Shown here in pieces: positions 7,554-16,003 of a stretch of 48,817 nt of DNA. The stretch comes from Oligoflexales bacterium (GTDB lineage Bacteria > Bdellovibrionota_B > Oligoflexia > Oligoflexales > Bog-1112), in NCBI GenBank assembly GCA_017985985.1, contig JAGNWK010000011.1, positions 1 through 48,817 on the forward strand, written 5' to 3'. Numbering within the stretch: the first letter of the stretch is position 1; every line of letters starts with the position of its first letter. The notes below the pieces were generated by a model. That model saw only the letters and a list, made by a program, of their open reading frames with translations. It had not been told where the DNA came from and did no database searches. The translations under genes and the position numbers were made by a program.

Positions 7554-8232
7554 GGACGTTTCTTACCAACCATGGGTCGGAAAGACGGGTGGAAACGACC
7601 CTAGCAGTGACTCGTCCAGAGAGTTAAAAATCATTCTGCATTCGATGGTATCGAAGCCACAAGTTCATGCGGCTTGGTTGAACAGTCTGAGTCAGCTCGA
7701 ATTGGCAGGGGCACAGAAGATCTCTGCCTATCTTGGTAGCCGACGAGATCTTTCTTCTTCTTTGCTTCAGCATGCAGCAGAAGAGTTTCGTCATGCCTAT
7801 TTCTTTAAAAAAAAGGCAGAGCAGTTTTGTAAAAAACAGGCTTTGCTACGTCCGAATATGATTCTGGGGCGTGTGGGACTACGTTATCTTCATCTCTTGG
7901 ATCTCGGTATCAGCCGCTACTGTCGAGAAGAAAAAGGATTGCATGAGGCTAAGTTAAAACAAGCCTCTTATCTAGGGACGACCTATGCTATCGAAATGCG
8001 AGCTATGTCCGTCTACCCCTTGTATGAGCAGGTCTTGAAGGAGGCGAAGCAAGACTTGAGCTTGGCTTCTCTGATCAGAGAAGAACGTGCTCATCTTCAT
8101 CAGATCAAAAAAGAAATAGGTGCTTGTGTCGATCTCAATCCACAGACCATTTCAGATTTTATAGAGATAGAACAGCCACTTTTCTCCAAAGTACTCGAAG
8201 AAATCAAAGGCTATGTTTATGGAAGCACCTGA
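7513..8232 (+). CDS. Ferritin-like di-iron protein of the biotin operon
   Basis: Function unknown. The 239-residue product carries a symmetrical set of six di-iron ligands: Glu63, Glu91-x2-His94, then Glu161, Glu191-x2-His194, the pattern of ferritin-like four-helix oxidases and oxygenases. ATG 7513 lies inside bioA with GGAG seven bases upstream. ATG 7645 is the other possible start, giving 195 residues; only the poorly structured first 40 residues would be lost. Its 3' end overlaps the next gene, so it is locked into the bio transcript. The operon has no visible pimeloyl-supply gene, so oxidative cleavage of a fatty acyl thioester (the job of P450 BioI in Bacillus) is one possible role. That is inference. 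Confidence 0.8.
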   Translation: MKTSSSLQNSCKSEDVSYQPWVGKTGGNDPSSDSSRELKIILHSMVSKPQVHAAWLNSLSQLELAGAQKISAYLGSRRDLSSSLLQHAAEEFRHAYFFKKKAEQFCKKQALLRPNMILGRVGLRYLHLLDLGISRYCREEKGLHEAKLKQASYLGTTYAIEMRAMSVYPLYEQVLKEAKQDLSLASLIREERAHLHQIKKEIGACVDLNPQTISDFIEIEQPLFSKVLEEIKGYVYGST

Positions 8233-9370
8233 GCATATACTTTGGGTTCAGACAGCCTTCATTGGAGACGTAGTCCTCACAACTGCTGCGATAAAACTTG
8301 CAGCTGAAAAATTCCCCGAATCTAAGCAGCATCTCATCACCACTAAGGCGGGTGCAGATCTTTTAGGATATTGTCCATTTCTTTCCTCCGTTCATAGTTT
8401 GGAAAAAAAGAAAGGTCTGTTTTCTTTTCTTCAAGTGGCTAGAGATCTAAAAAAAAAGTTAGGCGATCTAGGCTTGTGCAAGGACAACGCAGTCATCCTG
8501 CAAGCTCATCGTAGCACTCGTTCTTCTCTTCTCAGCTTGTTGCTGGGTTATCCTGCTGTGACTTACAAAGAGAGTAGTTTCTCTTTCTTTCTGAAAAAAC
8601 GTGTGATGAGGATCCCCGTTTTTCATGAAGCTGTCCGGATCGCTCTGCTTTTGGAAGTTCTAGGTTTGCCAAGATCAGAGAGTGTGAAGTCGAGGCCACA
8701 CTTGCTAAGACTAGCACTTGACCCCCTAGCCCAGACTTGGGAAGGGGAATTAGCTTCTTTTCTTAGGCAGGGGGGGCTCCTGATAGGGATTGCTCCTGGA
8801 AGCATCTGGGGGACAAAGCGGTGGCCTATAGAATCTTTTGAGGTCTTAGCTGCCAAAATTCTAGAACTGGCAGGACCGCAGGCAGCACTAGTTCTTATAG
8901 GGAGTCGAGACGAAGCCACTCTTACGGAGAGGATTCAAAGTTATGTTGAGAAAAGCTTTCAGAATCCTCCTTCAGTTCCTTCAAATCTAGGTCTCTCCGC
9001 AGGAGGAGTGGGGCCCGGGCTTGTCGGGCAAAGTGTCAAGCAAAGGATCTTTAACCTGGCAGGCAAGACGAGTTTACGGGATCTGCGGAAAGTTGTCCCG
9101 AATCTGGCTCTTCTTGTGAGCAACGACAGTTCTCCCCTGCACTTTGCCTCCGCGTTCCAAGTTCCTACGGTAGCCCTGTTTGGGGCTACGACCCCTGCTA
9201 TGGGTTTTGGACCTCTGGCCGATAAATCTATCAGCCTTGGAGTGGAGGGCTTGGACTGTCGGCCCTGCAGTCTTCACGGTCCCCAGGTTTGTCCTAGAGG
9301 GCATTTTCGCTGTATGAAGGAATTGAGTGTGGAAGCCGTTCTAGAAGCCTGTTATTCCTTGATTTTTTAG
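8219..9370 (+). CDS. Glycosyltransferase family 9 (heptosyltransferase, WaaF-like)
   Basis: GT9 enzymes add heptose from ADP-heptose to the inner core of lipopolysaccharide at the inner membrane's cytoplasmic face. Seen are the N-terminal TAFIGDVVLTTAAIK, the central GIAPGSIWGTKRWP nucleotide-sugar loop, SNDSSPLHFASAF, LFGATTPAMGFGP and the typical Cys-rich CRPCSLHGPQVCPRGHF near the end. The length of 383 is slightly above WaaF. ATG 8219 has AAAGG eight bases upstream; ATG 8213 is two codons earlier. It overlaps the ferritin-like gene by 14 bases, so it is probably the last gene of the biotin transcript. Confidence 0.92.
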   Translation: MEAPEHILWVQTAFIGDVVLTTAAIKLAAEKFPESKQHLITTKAGADLLGYCPFLSSVHSLEKKKGLFSFLQVARDLKKKLGDLGLCKDNAVILQAHRSTRSSLLSLLLGYPAVTYKESSFSFFLKKRVMRIPVFHEAVRIALLLEVLGLPRSESVKSRPHLLRLALDPLAQTWEGELASFLRQGGLLIGIAPGSIWGTKRWPIESFEVLAAKILELAGPQAALVLIGSRDEATLTERIQSYVEKSFQNPPSVPSNLGLSAGGVGPGLVGQSVKQRIFNLAGKTSLRDLRKVVPNLALLVSNDSSPLHFASAFQVPTVALFGATTPAMGFGPLADKSISLGVEGLDCRPCSLHGPQVCPRGHFRCMKELSVEAVLEACYSLIF

Positions 9371-9483
9371 AGGAGTCTGCGAGGTTTCTTTTCTGAAGAA
9401 AGCTTGTAAAGATTCCCAAGAAACATTCCGATGGAGCCAAGGGTAATCATTCATCCTCTTAAATTTTCCTCCGTGAGGGAATT

Positions 9484-10683
9484 GTGAAAAACCTCCGTCT
9501 CCACAGCTTTCTTATTCGCGATGAAACAAGAAATCGTTGCAAGATTGTCCCTGTGTCTGAGGATACATGGAAAAAATTCAGACCTATTAGCTTCGAATTT
9601 TTTTATTATTTTTTTGAAATTCCCAGCATAGATTTCTCTCTTTTTTTTAGAGCCGGGGAAGAAATCATCGAGTTTATGCGCCCGTCTGAATATTCACATG
9701 AACTTCTGTCGCAGATGTCCAATGCTATGCAAAGTTCTTTTTCAGATGTTGAAATTTGTGTTCACACGAAAGACTATCCTAAGTTTGAGATCTTGCTGAA
9801 TCTTGTTCAAGAGAGAAAAATTAAGTCTCTACTCGACCTAGAACCAACTGTGGATGAAAATGCGCTGCGAATTTTTTCAGATCTCAGTGCTGCTAGTCAG
9901 ATGATTGTCAAAGGTGGCATCAATGTGGGTGTTGCCGAAAAAGCCAAGAAAGCAGTTTCACATCTGATGCAACAACAACTCCACAGTGATGTGGTCGTCA
10001 ATACACTCAACAGAATGATCATCTGCGATCCTAGTCTTTATGATCACAGTGCCTCAGTCGCTATGTTTTCTGGAGTGATAGCAAGTTTACATAAAGCAAC
10101 AAAAAACTTGTCCTCTAAAGATCTCGAAAATCTTGCTTTAGGTGGTCTATTTCATGATGTTGGAAAAACATGTGTCCCTCCCTCTATCCTGAATAAACCA
10201 CAGGCGTTTACTCCTGAAGAGTATGAAATCATGAAACAGCACAGTGCCTTGGGTCATGATGAAATCTTGAAGGCTATTCAAAGAGGAGCCCCCCTTGATT
10301 CTCAGGTCGCTCAGGTCGCTCTCGAACATCATGAACGCTTAGATGGGCGGGGATACCCTCATAAAAAGAAAGGACGATTTGAGGAGAACCCCAAAGGGAT
10401 TCATTATTTTGCTCGTGTGGTTATGATTGCTGATGTCTACTCAGCTATGCTGATGAAGCGAGTTTATAAGGAAGCACTTTCTCCAGAAGAGGCTCTTGCT
10501 ACCATGCAAGAATTGTCTCCAACAGACTATGATCAAGAAGTATTTAAGGTATTTGAACAGGCTGTTACAGACAGTTTCAAATACAAGAAAAAAAGAGAAG
10601 AAGAGTTAAAGCATTCCAAAATCACCTTGCTCGGTGAAAAAGAAAGTTTTATGAAGGCTATTAAACAGAGAGGTGGTAGCTGA
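9484..10683 (+). CDS. HD-GYP domain cyclic-di-GMP phosphodiesterase
   Basis: A 399-residue cytosolic protein starting at GTG 9484, six bases after GAGGG. Residues 1-150 are an unrecognised N-terminal region, possibly sensory. The C-terminal half is an HD-GYP domain: YDHS (His188), FHDVGK (His224-Asp225, Lys228) and the full signature HHERLDGRGYP (282-292). All metal-binding and GYP residues expected of an active c-di-GMP phosphodiesterase are visible. It stands alone after a 113-base gap and is followed by a repeat. A PilZ protein at 41000-41560 could sense the same messenger. Confidence 0.92.
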   Translation: MKNLRLHSFLIRDETRNRCKIVPVSEDTWKKFRPISFEFFYYFFEIPSIDFSLFFRAGEEIIEFMRPSEYSHELLSQMSNAMQSSFSDVEICVHTKDYPKFEILLNLVQERKIKSLLDLEPTVDENALRIFSDLSAASQMIVKGGINVGVAEKAKKAVSHLMQQQLHSDVVVNTLNRMIICDPSLYDHSASVAMFSGVIASLHKATKNLSSKDLENLALGGLFHDVGKTCVPPSILNKPQAFTPEEYEIMKQHSALGHDEILKAIQRGAPLDSQVAQVALEHHERLDGRGYPHKKKGRFEENPKGIHYFARVVMIADVYSAMLMKRVYKEALSPEEALATMQELSPTDYDQEVFKVFEQAVTDSFKYKKKREEELKHSKITLLGEKESFMKAIKQRGGS

Positions 10684-10699
10684 CTTTGTCCTTCAGTTT

Positions 10700-10797
10700 C
10701 GTCATTGCGAGGAGCCGTAGGCGACGAAGCAATCTTGCCTTTATACGGAGATTGCTTCGCTGCGCTCGCAGTGACGAGGATCGCTCGCAATGACGAG
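10700..10797. repeat. CGTCATTGCGAGG palindromic element
   Basis: Left arm CGTCATTGCGAGGAGC... to ...GACGAAGCAAT (10700-10733) and right arm ATTGCTTCGCTGCGCTCGCA...GACG (10751-10776) form an imperfect inverted repeat around TCTTGCCTTTATACGGAG. A third partial arm (TCGCTCGCAATGACGAG) follows at 10781-10797. Further copies are at 21987-22062 and 46277-46432. It lies between two convergent gene ends, 16 bases after the HD-GYP stop and 18 before the lipoprotein stop. Confidence 0.85.
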
Positions 10798-10815
10798 GCT
10801 CTGCGAAACTTATTA

Positions 10816-12396
10816 TTATTTGGCTTTGGAAGTGTTTGTGAGCGTATTTGTTTGAGAAGAGTCTGTGAGACCAAAGCTTATAGATTTTCCCAAATCTTTA
10901 ACGGTGTTCCCTGCTCCCGTGGCTGCATTGCTAGCCCCACTGGCCGCATTGCTAGCCCCACTGGCCGCATTGCTAGCCCCACTGGCCGCATTGCTATAGG
11001 AGTCGTTAGCAGCGTTGTTAGTGTTGTTATAGGCGTCCTCAGATTGATTGTAGGCATCAGTAGTCCCATTTTTGTAAATATCCCAGACGTCAGTAGCACC
11101 TTTTGAGGTCGTGTTCCATGTGTCAACAGATCCTTTTACGGTAGTATCATAGCCTTGTTTGCCGTAATTCATGATGCCTTCTTGGTAAATGTACTTCTCC
11201 ATACCTGTTTTATACACATCGTTAACGAAGAAATTTTTTGCATCATTTGTGAAGAATTTTTGCATTTTATCCATGGTGGACTCTTCTTCTGTTGCTTCAG
11301 ATATTTTTGTTGTCACTATCTGAATGCCGTCTTCTCCGTATGATTTCTCAACTTGAGTGATAAAAAGACGGTATTGACCACTCGTTGCTGGGTCATTGGG
11401 TTTATCAAGTCGGAAACCAAGATCTACTGGCTGTGAAAAGGTCATTGGAGAGTCCATATTTAGGATCATTTTATAGGATTTACCGTCAGTCAAGGCTACA
11501 TTTTGAAAGGCTACTTCTATTTTCTTCTCAACATTGCGGTAAGAAAATAGCAGACCTACATCAGATGCAATCGCTTCGGATGCAGGGTCCCATCGATTCT
11601 CTGTCGCTGAACTTTGCTTGATATATTTTAATTTCTTCTGGGTGTCTACATAGAAGACAACAAAAAGCCCAGAGCTTAATTTTGATGCTGTAAAAAAAGA
11701 TGCCTGACCTGGACTAAAAAAATCTTTGATAGCATCTAGGGTGATCCCCAACTCTGCTGCTGTTTTCTTCCTGATAAAGGAATATCCTGAACTCGTAGCT
11801 GAATTTTTCGTAGTAGATGAAGAACCAGAACCGGAAGAACTAGGGGGGGAACCTTCGTTTGTGAGATCAAAATGAGCTATAGCCCCATCTTCTGATAAAC
11901 CGTAGCCACTGCGGGAACCAGAGCCTGTGTTTGTGGAAATGGAAGAGGAGCTTAGCGTGATTGAGGTGGTGGCTGCGGTCGTTACTGATGTGCCTGATCC
12001 GGTCCGTGTACTGGCAGCTGTTCCAGAACTTGTCAACATGGGGTAATCCCATCGGCTATCTATCTTTACTCCTACCTTAATAGCATCGTTTTGCGCGATG
12101 AGAAGTCTAAAGACCACATTATCCTCTTGCTGAACTTGTACGTCATCACCTACTAAAGTGTTTGGATTTGGACTTTCACTTGCAGATTTTTTGTCAGATG
12201 TAGAGGGATCTGTTCCTACTTCTGTCTCATAGTCGGAACTCATTGTAGCTTTACTCACCTTGGTTCGAGGTTTTTCCTCGTTTGCGCGGGGTTGACTGCT
12301 ACATGAAAGCATTGAAATAGAAAAAAGCATAATAATGGAGTAAGAGAGATGACACGTCTCAGAAATGCGAAAAAACCCTAAAAATCTCATCCCCAT
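10816..12396 (-). CDS. Repeat-tailed probable lipoprotein
   Basis: Not recognised. The 526-residue product begins with a hydrophobic signal ending MLFSISMLSC, so Cys32 is the likely lipidated residue; the start could also be the ATG two codons in. After the signal come acidic and Ser-rich linkers, two Ser/Thr/Gly runs (about residues 125-160 and 185-205), a folded-looking centre (about 205-385), a Tyr/Asn/Asp-rich stretch, and a tail of NAASGAS units encoded by exact 21-bp repeats. The Ser/Thr/Gly runs and repeat tail suggest a surface-exposed, length-variable protein. A promoter-like pair lies about 80 bases upstream. Confidence 0.75.
   Translation of the reverse strand: MGMRFLGFFRISETCHLSYSIIMLFSISMLSCSSQPRANEEKPRTKVSKATMSSDYETEVGTDPSTSDKKSASESPNPNTLVGDDVQVQQEDNVVFRLLIAQNDAIKVGVKIDSRWDYPMLTSSGTAASTRTGSGTSVTTAATTSITLSSSSISTNTGSGSRSGYGLSEDGAIAHFDLTNEGSPPSSSGSGSSSTTKNSATSSGYSFIRKKTAAELGITLDAIKDFFSPGQASFFTASKLSSGLFVVFYVDTQKKLKYIKQSSATENRWDPASEAIASDVGLLFSYRNVEKKIEVAFQNVALTDGKSYKMILNMDSPMTFSQPVDLGFRLDKPNDPATSGQYRLFITQVEKSYGEDGIQIVTTKISEATEEESTMDKMQKFFTNDAKNFFVNDVYKTGMEKYIYQEGIMNYGKQGYDTTVKGSVDTWNTTSKGATDVWDIYKNGTTDAYNQSEDAYNNTNNAANDSYSNAASGASNAASGASNAASGASNAATGAGNTVKDLGKSISFGLTDSSQTNTLTNTSKAK
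10925..10996. repeat. 21-bp tandem repeat in the lipoprotein C-terminus
   Basis: Three exact copies of GCATTGCTAGCCCCACTGGC plus a final C (10925-10945, 10946-10966, 10967-10987) and a nine-base partial copy. On the minus strand each unit encodes a seven-residue Asn-Ala-Ala-Ser-Gly-Ala-Ser turn. Being a multiple of three, copy-number changes would lengthen or shorten the tail without a frameshift. Confidence 0.9.
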
Positions 12397-12472
12397 CTTC
12401 GACCCCCAAGGTTAGATGTACAGCCGCAACCCAGGGCTAGTTTCGGAAGATTTAAGGGTGAGCATGATAAAA

Positions 12473-12500
12473 TGTATAAAATTTTATAAAAACACAGCAA
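12473..12500 (-). promoter_or_regulatory. Candidate sigma-70-type promoter for the repeat-tailed lipoprotein
   Basis: On the minus strand TTGCTG (12500-12495) is followed after 16 bases by TATACA (12478-12473), inside the AT-rich gap between the MlaF-like gene and the lipoprotein gene, about 77 bases before the coding start. The match is reasonable but untested. Confidence 0.35.
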
Positions 12501-12519
12501 TTTCATACGGTTGTATAGA

Positions 12520-13317
12520 TCAAGACCAGTGCTCTTTGATGAAGGACTCAGGGAGGGAGAGCTCCTTAGCATAGGATATGTCCAACCCAATCAGTCGTGT
12601 CTGCAGGATATGCTTCACCCAGTCCGATCCGTCGAGGAGGAGGCTTTTCCAAGATCCATCAGCCACGATTTCTCCATCTTTCAAAATGAGAAGTCTCTCT
12701 GCAAAGCGAATGGCTACCTCTACGTTTGATGTGACTACCAAGGAGCTCACACCAGAACTTGCTGAGGATAAAGCCAGTATCATATTCAGGATCACGGTGG
12801 AAGTTACAGGGTCGAGACCTGAGGTCGGTTCATCAAAAATAGCAATTGTCGGTTGGGTGCAAAGAGCTCTGGCTATCCCTACTCTTCGTTTCATTCCACC
12901 AGAAAGTTCGTGGGGAAATATATCAGCTGTATTTGGGAGTTTGACGGCAGCCAGTAAACTTTTTACAGCTATTTCCTGCTCTTCCTTGTTCTTATCAGTC
13001 ATGTGTTCCATAGCGAAGAGGAGATTCTCTCGAACTGTCATAAAATCAAAGAGACCTCCTTGCTGGAAGGCTACCCCCACAGACTTGAGAGTCTGCTCTC
13101 GTTCATAACTAGAGCAGTTGATCATATCGTTTTCAAAAAGTTCTACAGTCCCTTTATCGGGCTGTGTCAGACCTAGGATGATTTTTACAATCGTTGATTT
13201 TCCAGACCCACCTGTTCCAAGGAGGCTAACCCGTTCTCCTTTTTGGACAGTGAAACTAAGATTTTTGAGCAGGTTAACCCCCCCAAAGTTTTTCACCACT
13301 CCTTTCAGCTTAATCAT
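12520..13317 (-). CDS. MlaF-like ABC transporter ATPase
   Basis: Cytosolic ATPase of the type that powers phospholipid or solute transport across the envelope (MlaFEDB/Ttg2 group). Walker A is GTGGSGKST (near residue 34), the Q-loop is in AFQQGGLFDFMTV, the signature is LSGGMKRR and Walker B is IAIFDEPTSGLD. The FQQGGLFDFMTVRENLLF stretch is typical of MlaF. At 265 residues it is full length. It starts eight bases after the FAD oxidoreductase gene and probably shares its transcript. No MlaE permease or MlaD substrate-binding gene is adjacent, so its membrane partner must be elsewhere. Confidence 0.85.
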   Translation of the reverse strand: MIKLKGVVKNFGGVNLLKNLSFTVQKGERVSLLGTGGSGKSTIVKIILGLTQPDKGTVELFENDMINCSSYEREQTLKSVGVAFQQGGLFDFMTVRENLLFAMEHMTDKNKEEQEIAVKSLLAAVKLPNTADIFPHELSGGMKRRVGIARALCTQPTIAIFDEPTSGLDPVTSTVILNMILALSSASSGVSSLVVTSNVEVAIRFAERLLILKDGEIVADGSWKSLLLDGSDWVKHILQTRLIGLDISYAKELSLPESFIKEHWS

Positions 13318-13325
13318 AAAAGACC

Positions 13326-14489
13326 TTATAAAAAATCAGTAGATGGATTAGGGGCATTCTCGGCAAATCGGGAGGAGCGGAGGGCATGAATATCCACGCT
13401 TGTTTGTTCACCACAAATAAGTTCTGCGAGGAGTTGACCGAGAGCCGGGGAATGCATGACTCCATGTCCGGAGGAGCCGTTGACAAGGTAAAGATTTTTC
13501 ACATGGGCTGCCTGCCCCAGGATCGCATGTTTATCAGGAGAACTTTCATACAGTCCAGCCCAAGACTGATGATGATCGATATTCTTTTTTCTTAGAATAG
13601 GTATTTGTTGTTTAGCTCTTTGACTGACTTGTTGAATCCAGGAACTCTCTACTTGGGGCGCAGAGGACTGCTGTGCTGAGGGCATCATGAGAAGAACTTT
13701 GCCGTCTCGTACCCGAAAATGGAAACCATCTTCGACAAAAATCGTCATAGGCATCTGTTCTGGCAAGATCTGATCTTCAGCTACAACAGCCACTTGACGA
13801 GAAATAGCCTCCACAGGAAGTTGTAAATCGAGATCTTTTGTGATCTCACTGGCCCAAGCTCCTGCTGCGTTGATTACGAGTTCTGTAGCAATGGAGTCCT
13901 TGTTGGTTAAGAGATGGCTAATTTCTGATTGAGAGGGATTTATTTTTTTTGTCTTTAATCCTTGGCAGTCGATCCCAAATTCGAAACGGACACCGAGACG
14001 TTTGGCGCCTTCCATGTAGCCTTTTAGAATTTGGAGGGGACGAATAAATCCATCACTTGGACAGAAGACTCCACCGACAATACCTTCTGTCGAAATCGCA
14101 GGATTTAGATCTTGAGCATCTTGAGTGTTGATCTCTCGAGCTTCTGTGAGTCCGAGCTTTTGTTGAACAAGCAGTGTTTTACGCAGATCGATCAAGGCAG
14201 AGTCATGATGAGCAAGAAACATATAGCCATAGGGCCTATAGCCGGAGTCGATACCGAGTTCATCTTGGAAGCAAAGAAGTTTTTGGCGGGCAAGGAGGGA
14301 TAGACGTATATTGATTTCTGTACCGAACTGACACCTAAATCCACCGACGGCCCTCCCAGTGCTTCCTGCTCCTGGGCTTGGGCCTTTATCAATGACAAGA
14401 ATGTTTTTATAACCTTTTAAGGCGAGATGGTAAGCAACACTAGAACCGATAACGCCAGCTCCAATGATAACGATATCTGCTTTTGACAT
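13326..14489 (-). CDS. FAD-dependent amine oxidase of the DAO family (sarcosine oxidase-like)
   Basis: A 387-residue flavoprotein. The N-terminal dinucleotide fold is IVIIGAGVIGSSVAYHLA, then GAGSTGRAVGGFRCQFG, and the C-terminal FAD site is WAGLYESSPDKHAILG with NGSSGHGVMHSPALG. The order fits sarcosine oxidase beta-type or dimethylglycine oxidase-type members, which oxidise N-methyl amino acids. The exact substrate cannot be read off. The BCCT and Rieske genes 4-11 kb downstream make a methylated amine such as dimethylglycine or sarcosine plausible. The MlaF-like gene follows on the same strand. Confidence 0.82.
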   Translation of the reverse strand: MSKADIVIIGAGVIGSSVAYHLALKGYKNILVIDKGPSPGAGSTGRAVGGFRCQFGTEINIRLSLLARQKLLCFQDELGIDSGYRPYGYMFLAHHDSALIDLRKTLLVQQKLGLTEAREINTQDAQDLNPAISTEGIVGGVFCPSDGFIRPLQILKGYMEGAKRLGVRFEFGIDCQGLKTKKINPSQSEISHLLTNKDSIATELVINAAGAWASEITKDLDLQLPVEAISRQVAVVAEDQILPEQMPMTIFVEDGFHFRVRDGKVLLMMPSAQQSSAPQVESSWIQQVSQRAKQQIPILRKKNIDHHQSWAGLYESSPDKHAILGQAAHVKNLYLVNGSSGHGVMHSPALGQLLAELICGEQTSVDIHALRSSRFAENAPNPSTDFL

Positions 14490-14517
14490 TTCTCATCCTC
14501 ACCCAGTTGATTCATTC

Positions 14518-14563
14518 CTGGTGGAACCCGCTGTGCAGTTTCCCCCAGACCCCCTCCTTGCAA
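14518..14563. repeat. GGAACC...GTTTCCCCC intergenic element
   Basis: Reads CTGGTGGAACCCGCTGTGCA then GTTTCCCCCAGACCCCCTCC and TTGCA. Related copies occur at 23895-23947, 30084-30180, 31699-31724 and 35270-35312. The GGGGAAC and GTTTCCCC parts can pair, and each copy ends in CCTCCTTGC or a close variant. It fills most of the gap between the FAD oxidase start and the VOC gene. Confidence 0.75.
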
Positions 14564-14595
14564 GAACCTTCAATCCCATCTTTGTAGGAAACTTG

Positions 14596-15009
14596 TTAAA
14601 CAGCAAACATAGCTTCAGGTGCTTTGAAGCTTTTAAACTCTAATGCATTGCCGCTGAAATCTTTAAAAAACATGGTGGCTTGTTCACCGACCTGACCCTG
14701 AAAACGAACATGTGGTTTTATGATGAAGTCAATTTTAGTTTGGAGTCTTGTCGCGAGTTCATGGAATTGCTCCCAGGGGAGGATGGCTCCGAAGTGCGGA
14801 ATAGGCACAATAATTCTGTCGACTTTACCACAAGGAATAGGTTCAAGTTGAGTGGGATGGACATGAGCTGAAATTTGATGGCCAAAAAAATCGAAGTCAA
14901 CCCAAGTCTCGCTACTTCGGCCTTCTTTGCAGGCAAGAATCTTGCCGTAAAACTCACGAGTTGATGCTAAATCTTTTACGAGGAAAGAATAATGGAAAGG
15001 TGAATACAC
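14596..15009 (-). CDS. VOC (glyoxalase/bleomycin-resistance) family protein
   Basis: A single vicinal-oxygen-chelate protein, 137 residues from GTG 15009 (AGGA six bases upstream); a TTG two codons earlier is possible. Seen are FHYSFLVKDLASTREFYGKIL at the start (split here as the first VOC strand and helix), WVDFDFFGHQISAHVH, and FFKDFSGNALEFKSF at the end. His8, His51-type and Glu near the C-terminus are candidate metal ligands. Members include dioxygenases and glyoxalase-like enzymes, and the sequence alone does not decide between them. It is not obviously in an operon. Confidence 0.8.
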   Translation of the reverse strand: MYSPFHYSFLVKDLASTREFYGKILACKEGRSSETWVDFDFFGHQISAHVHPTQLEPIPCGKVDRIIVPIPHFGAILPWEQFHELATRLQTKIDFIIKPHVRFQGQVGEQATMFFKDFSGNALEFKSFKAPEAMFAV

Positions 15010-15110
15010 GATCAATCCTTTATGGTTTAAAAAATAGTGTCTAGCCTAGGCGTGCTCAAGTTCTCTTTATGAAATTTTCAGAATTTTATCAGCTGATAAA
15101 AATTATTATA

Positions 15111-15989
15111 CTATTTCTCAGACTGGTTGAGGGTCAGCTTGTAAATCGTTTTTCGAGGGATGGAAGATTCGATACTTAGGAATTCAGTGATGTCTCGAAC
15201 ACTAAGGCGTTTTTTGAGCAGGAATTGAATTTTTTCTTCCCACCCTTCAGGAATATCGTCTGACTTGTCCTTTGAATCTTTAGTGCGCAGAGAGATCATG
15301 AGGCTCACCTCACCCTTGAGGTGCTCATGACCTTTCGCCCAACTGAGAACATCTTCAATCCCTGCGGTGATAAACTCCTCGTAAGTTTTGGTCATCTCGC
15401 GTCCCACACAGACGAGGGCCTCTGGGCAGAGTTCTTGAAGAACTTCGAGGCTGGCAAGCAGTCTGGTAGCGGACTCGAGACAGACGATAGAGGCAGAAGC
15501 TCTTTTCCAGGAACTGAATTCTTTTTTCAGTTCTTCTTTTTTCCTAGGCAAGAATCCAACAAATAAAACTCTATCTGAAGGCAGGCCTGAGGCGCTGACA
15601 AGGCAAGTGAGGGCCGAAGGACCAGGAATGGGGATAACGGGGATGCCCATCTTTCTGGCTAGATGCACCAATCTGTAGCCTGGGTCCGCCAGGCAGGGGG
15701 TTCCGGCGTCACTGATAAGAGCTAGGCTTAGGGGCTCCTCCAGCATGCTCTTGATCAGCTGATCAGCCCGAGCTTCTTCGACTGGATCAAAATAAGATAT
15801 GAAACGCTGGTTCTTTTTGCTAGCTTCCCGTTCGCTCTCCGTGCCTAGCTGAGAGAGCAGGGTTCGAGCACGTCTGGTATCCTCACAGGCAATCCAATCG
15901 ACCTCGAAAAGGATTCGTTTGGCGCGGGGACTTAGATCTTCTAGATTACCAATAGGACTTGCAATGACATAAATCTTAGAACTACTCAT
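15111..15989 (-). CDS. rsmI: 16S rRNA (cytidine1402-2'-O)-methyltransferase
   Basis: Methylates the ribose of C1402 in the 30S decoding centre with S-adenosylmethionine. Diagnostic stretches are YVIASPIGNLEDLSPRAKR, WIACEDTRRARTLLSQ, ISDAGTPCLADPGYRLV and PGPSALTCLVSASGLPSDR. From ATG 15989 the protein has 292 residues, the family's usual length. The frame is open for another 34 residues upstream, but these are not family-like. It is divergent from the thioesterase gene, with only 14 bases between the starts. Confidence 0.95.
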   Translation of the reverse strand: MSSSKIYVIASPIGNLEDLSPRAKRILFEVDWIACEDTRRARTLLSQLGTESEREASKKNQRFISYFDPVEEARADQLIKSMLEEPLSLALISDAGTPCLADPGYRLVHLARKMGIPVIPIPGPSALTCLVSASGLPSDRVLFVGFLPRKKEELKKEFSSWKRASASIVCLESATRLLASLEVLQELCPEALVCVGREMTKTYEEFITAGIEDVLSWAKGHEHLKGEVSLMISLRTKDSKDKSDDIPEGWEEKIQFLLKKRLSVRDITEFLSIESSIPRKTIYKLTLNQSEK

Positions 15990-16003
15990 GGGCGGAATAT
16001 AGC

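Noticed and set aside
10925..10996. Tandem 21-bp repeats as a CRISPR-like array
   Set aside because: Units are directly adjacent, with no unique spacers, and code in frame for the lipoprotein tail.
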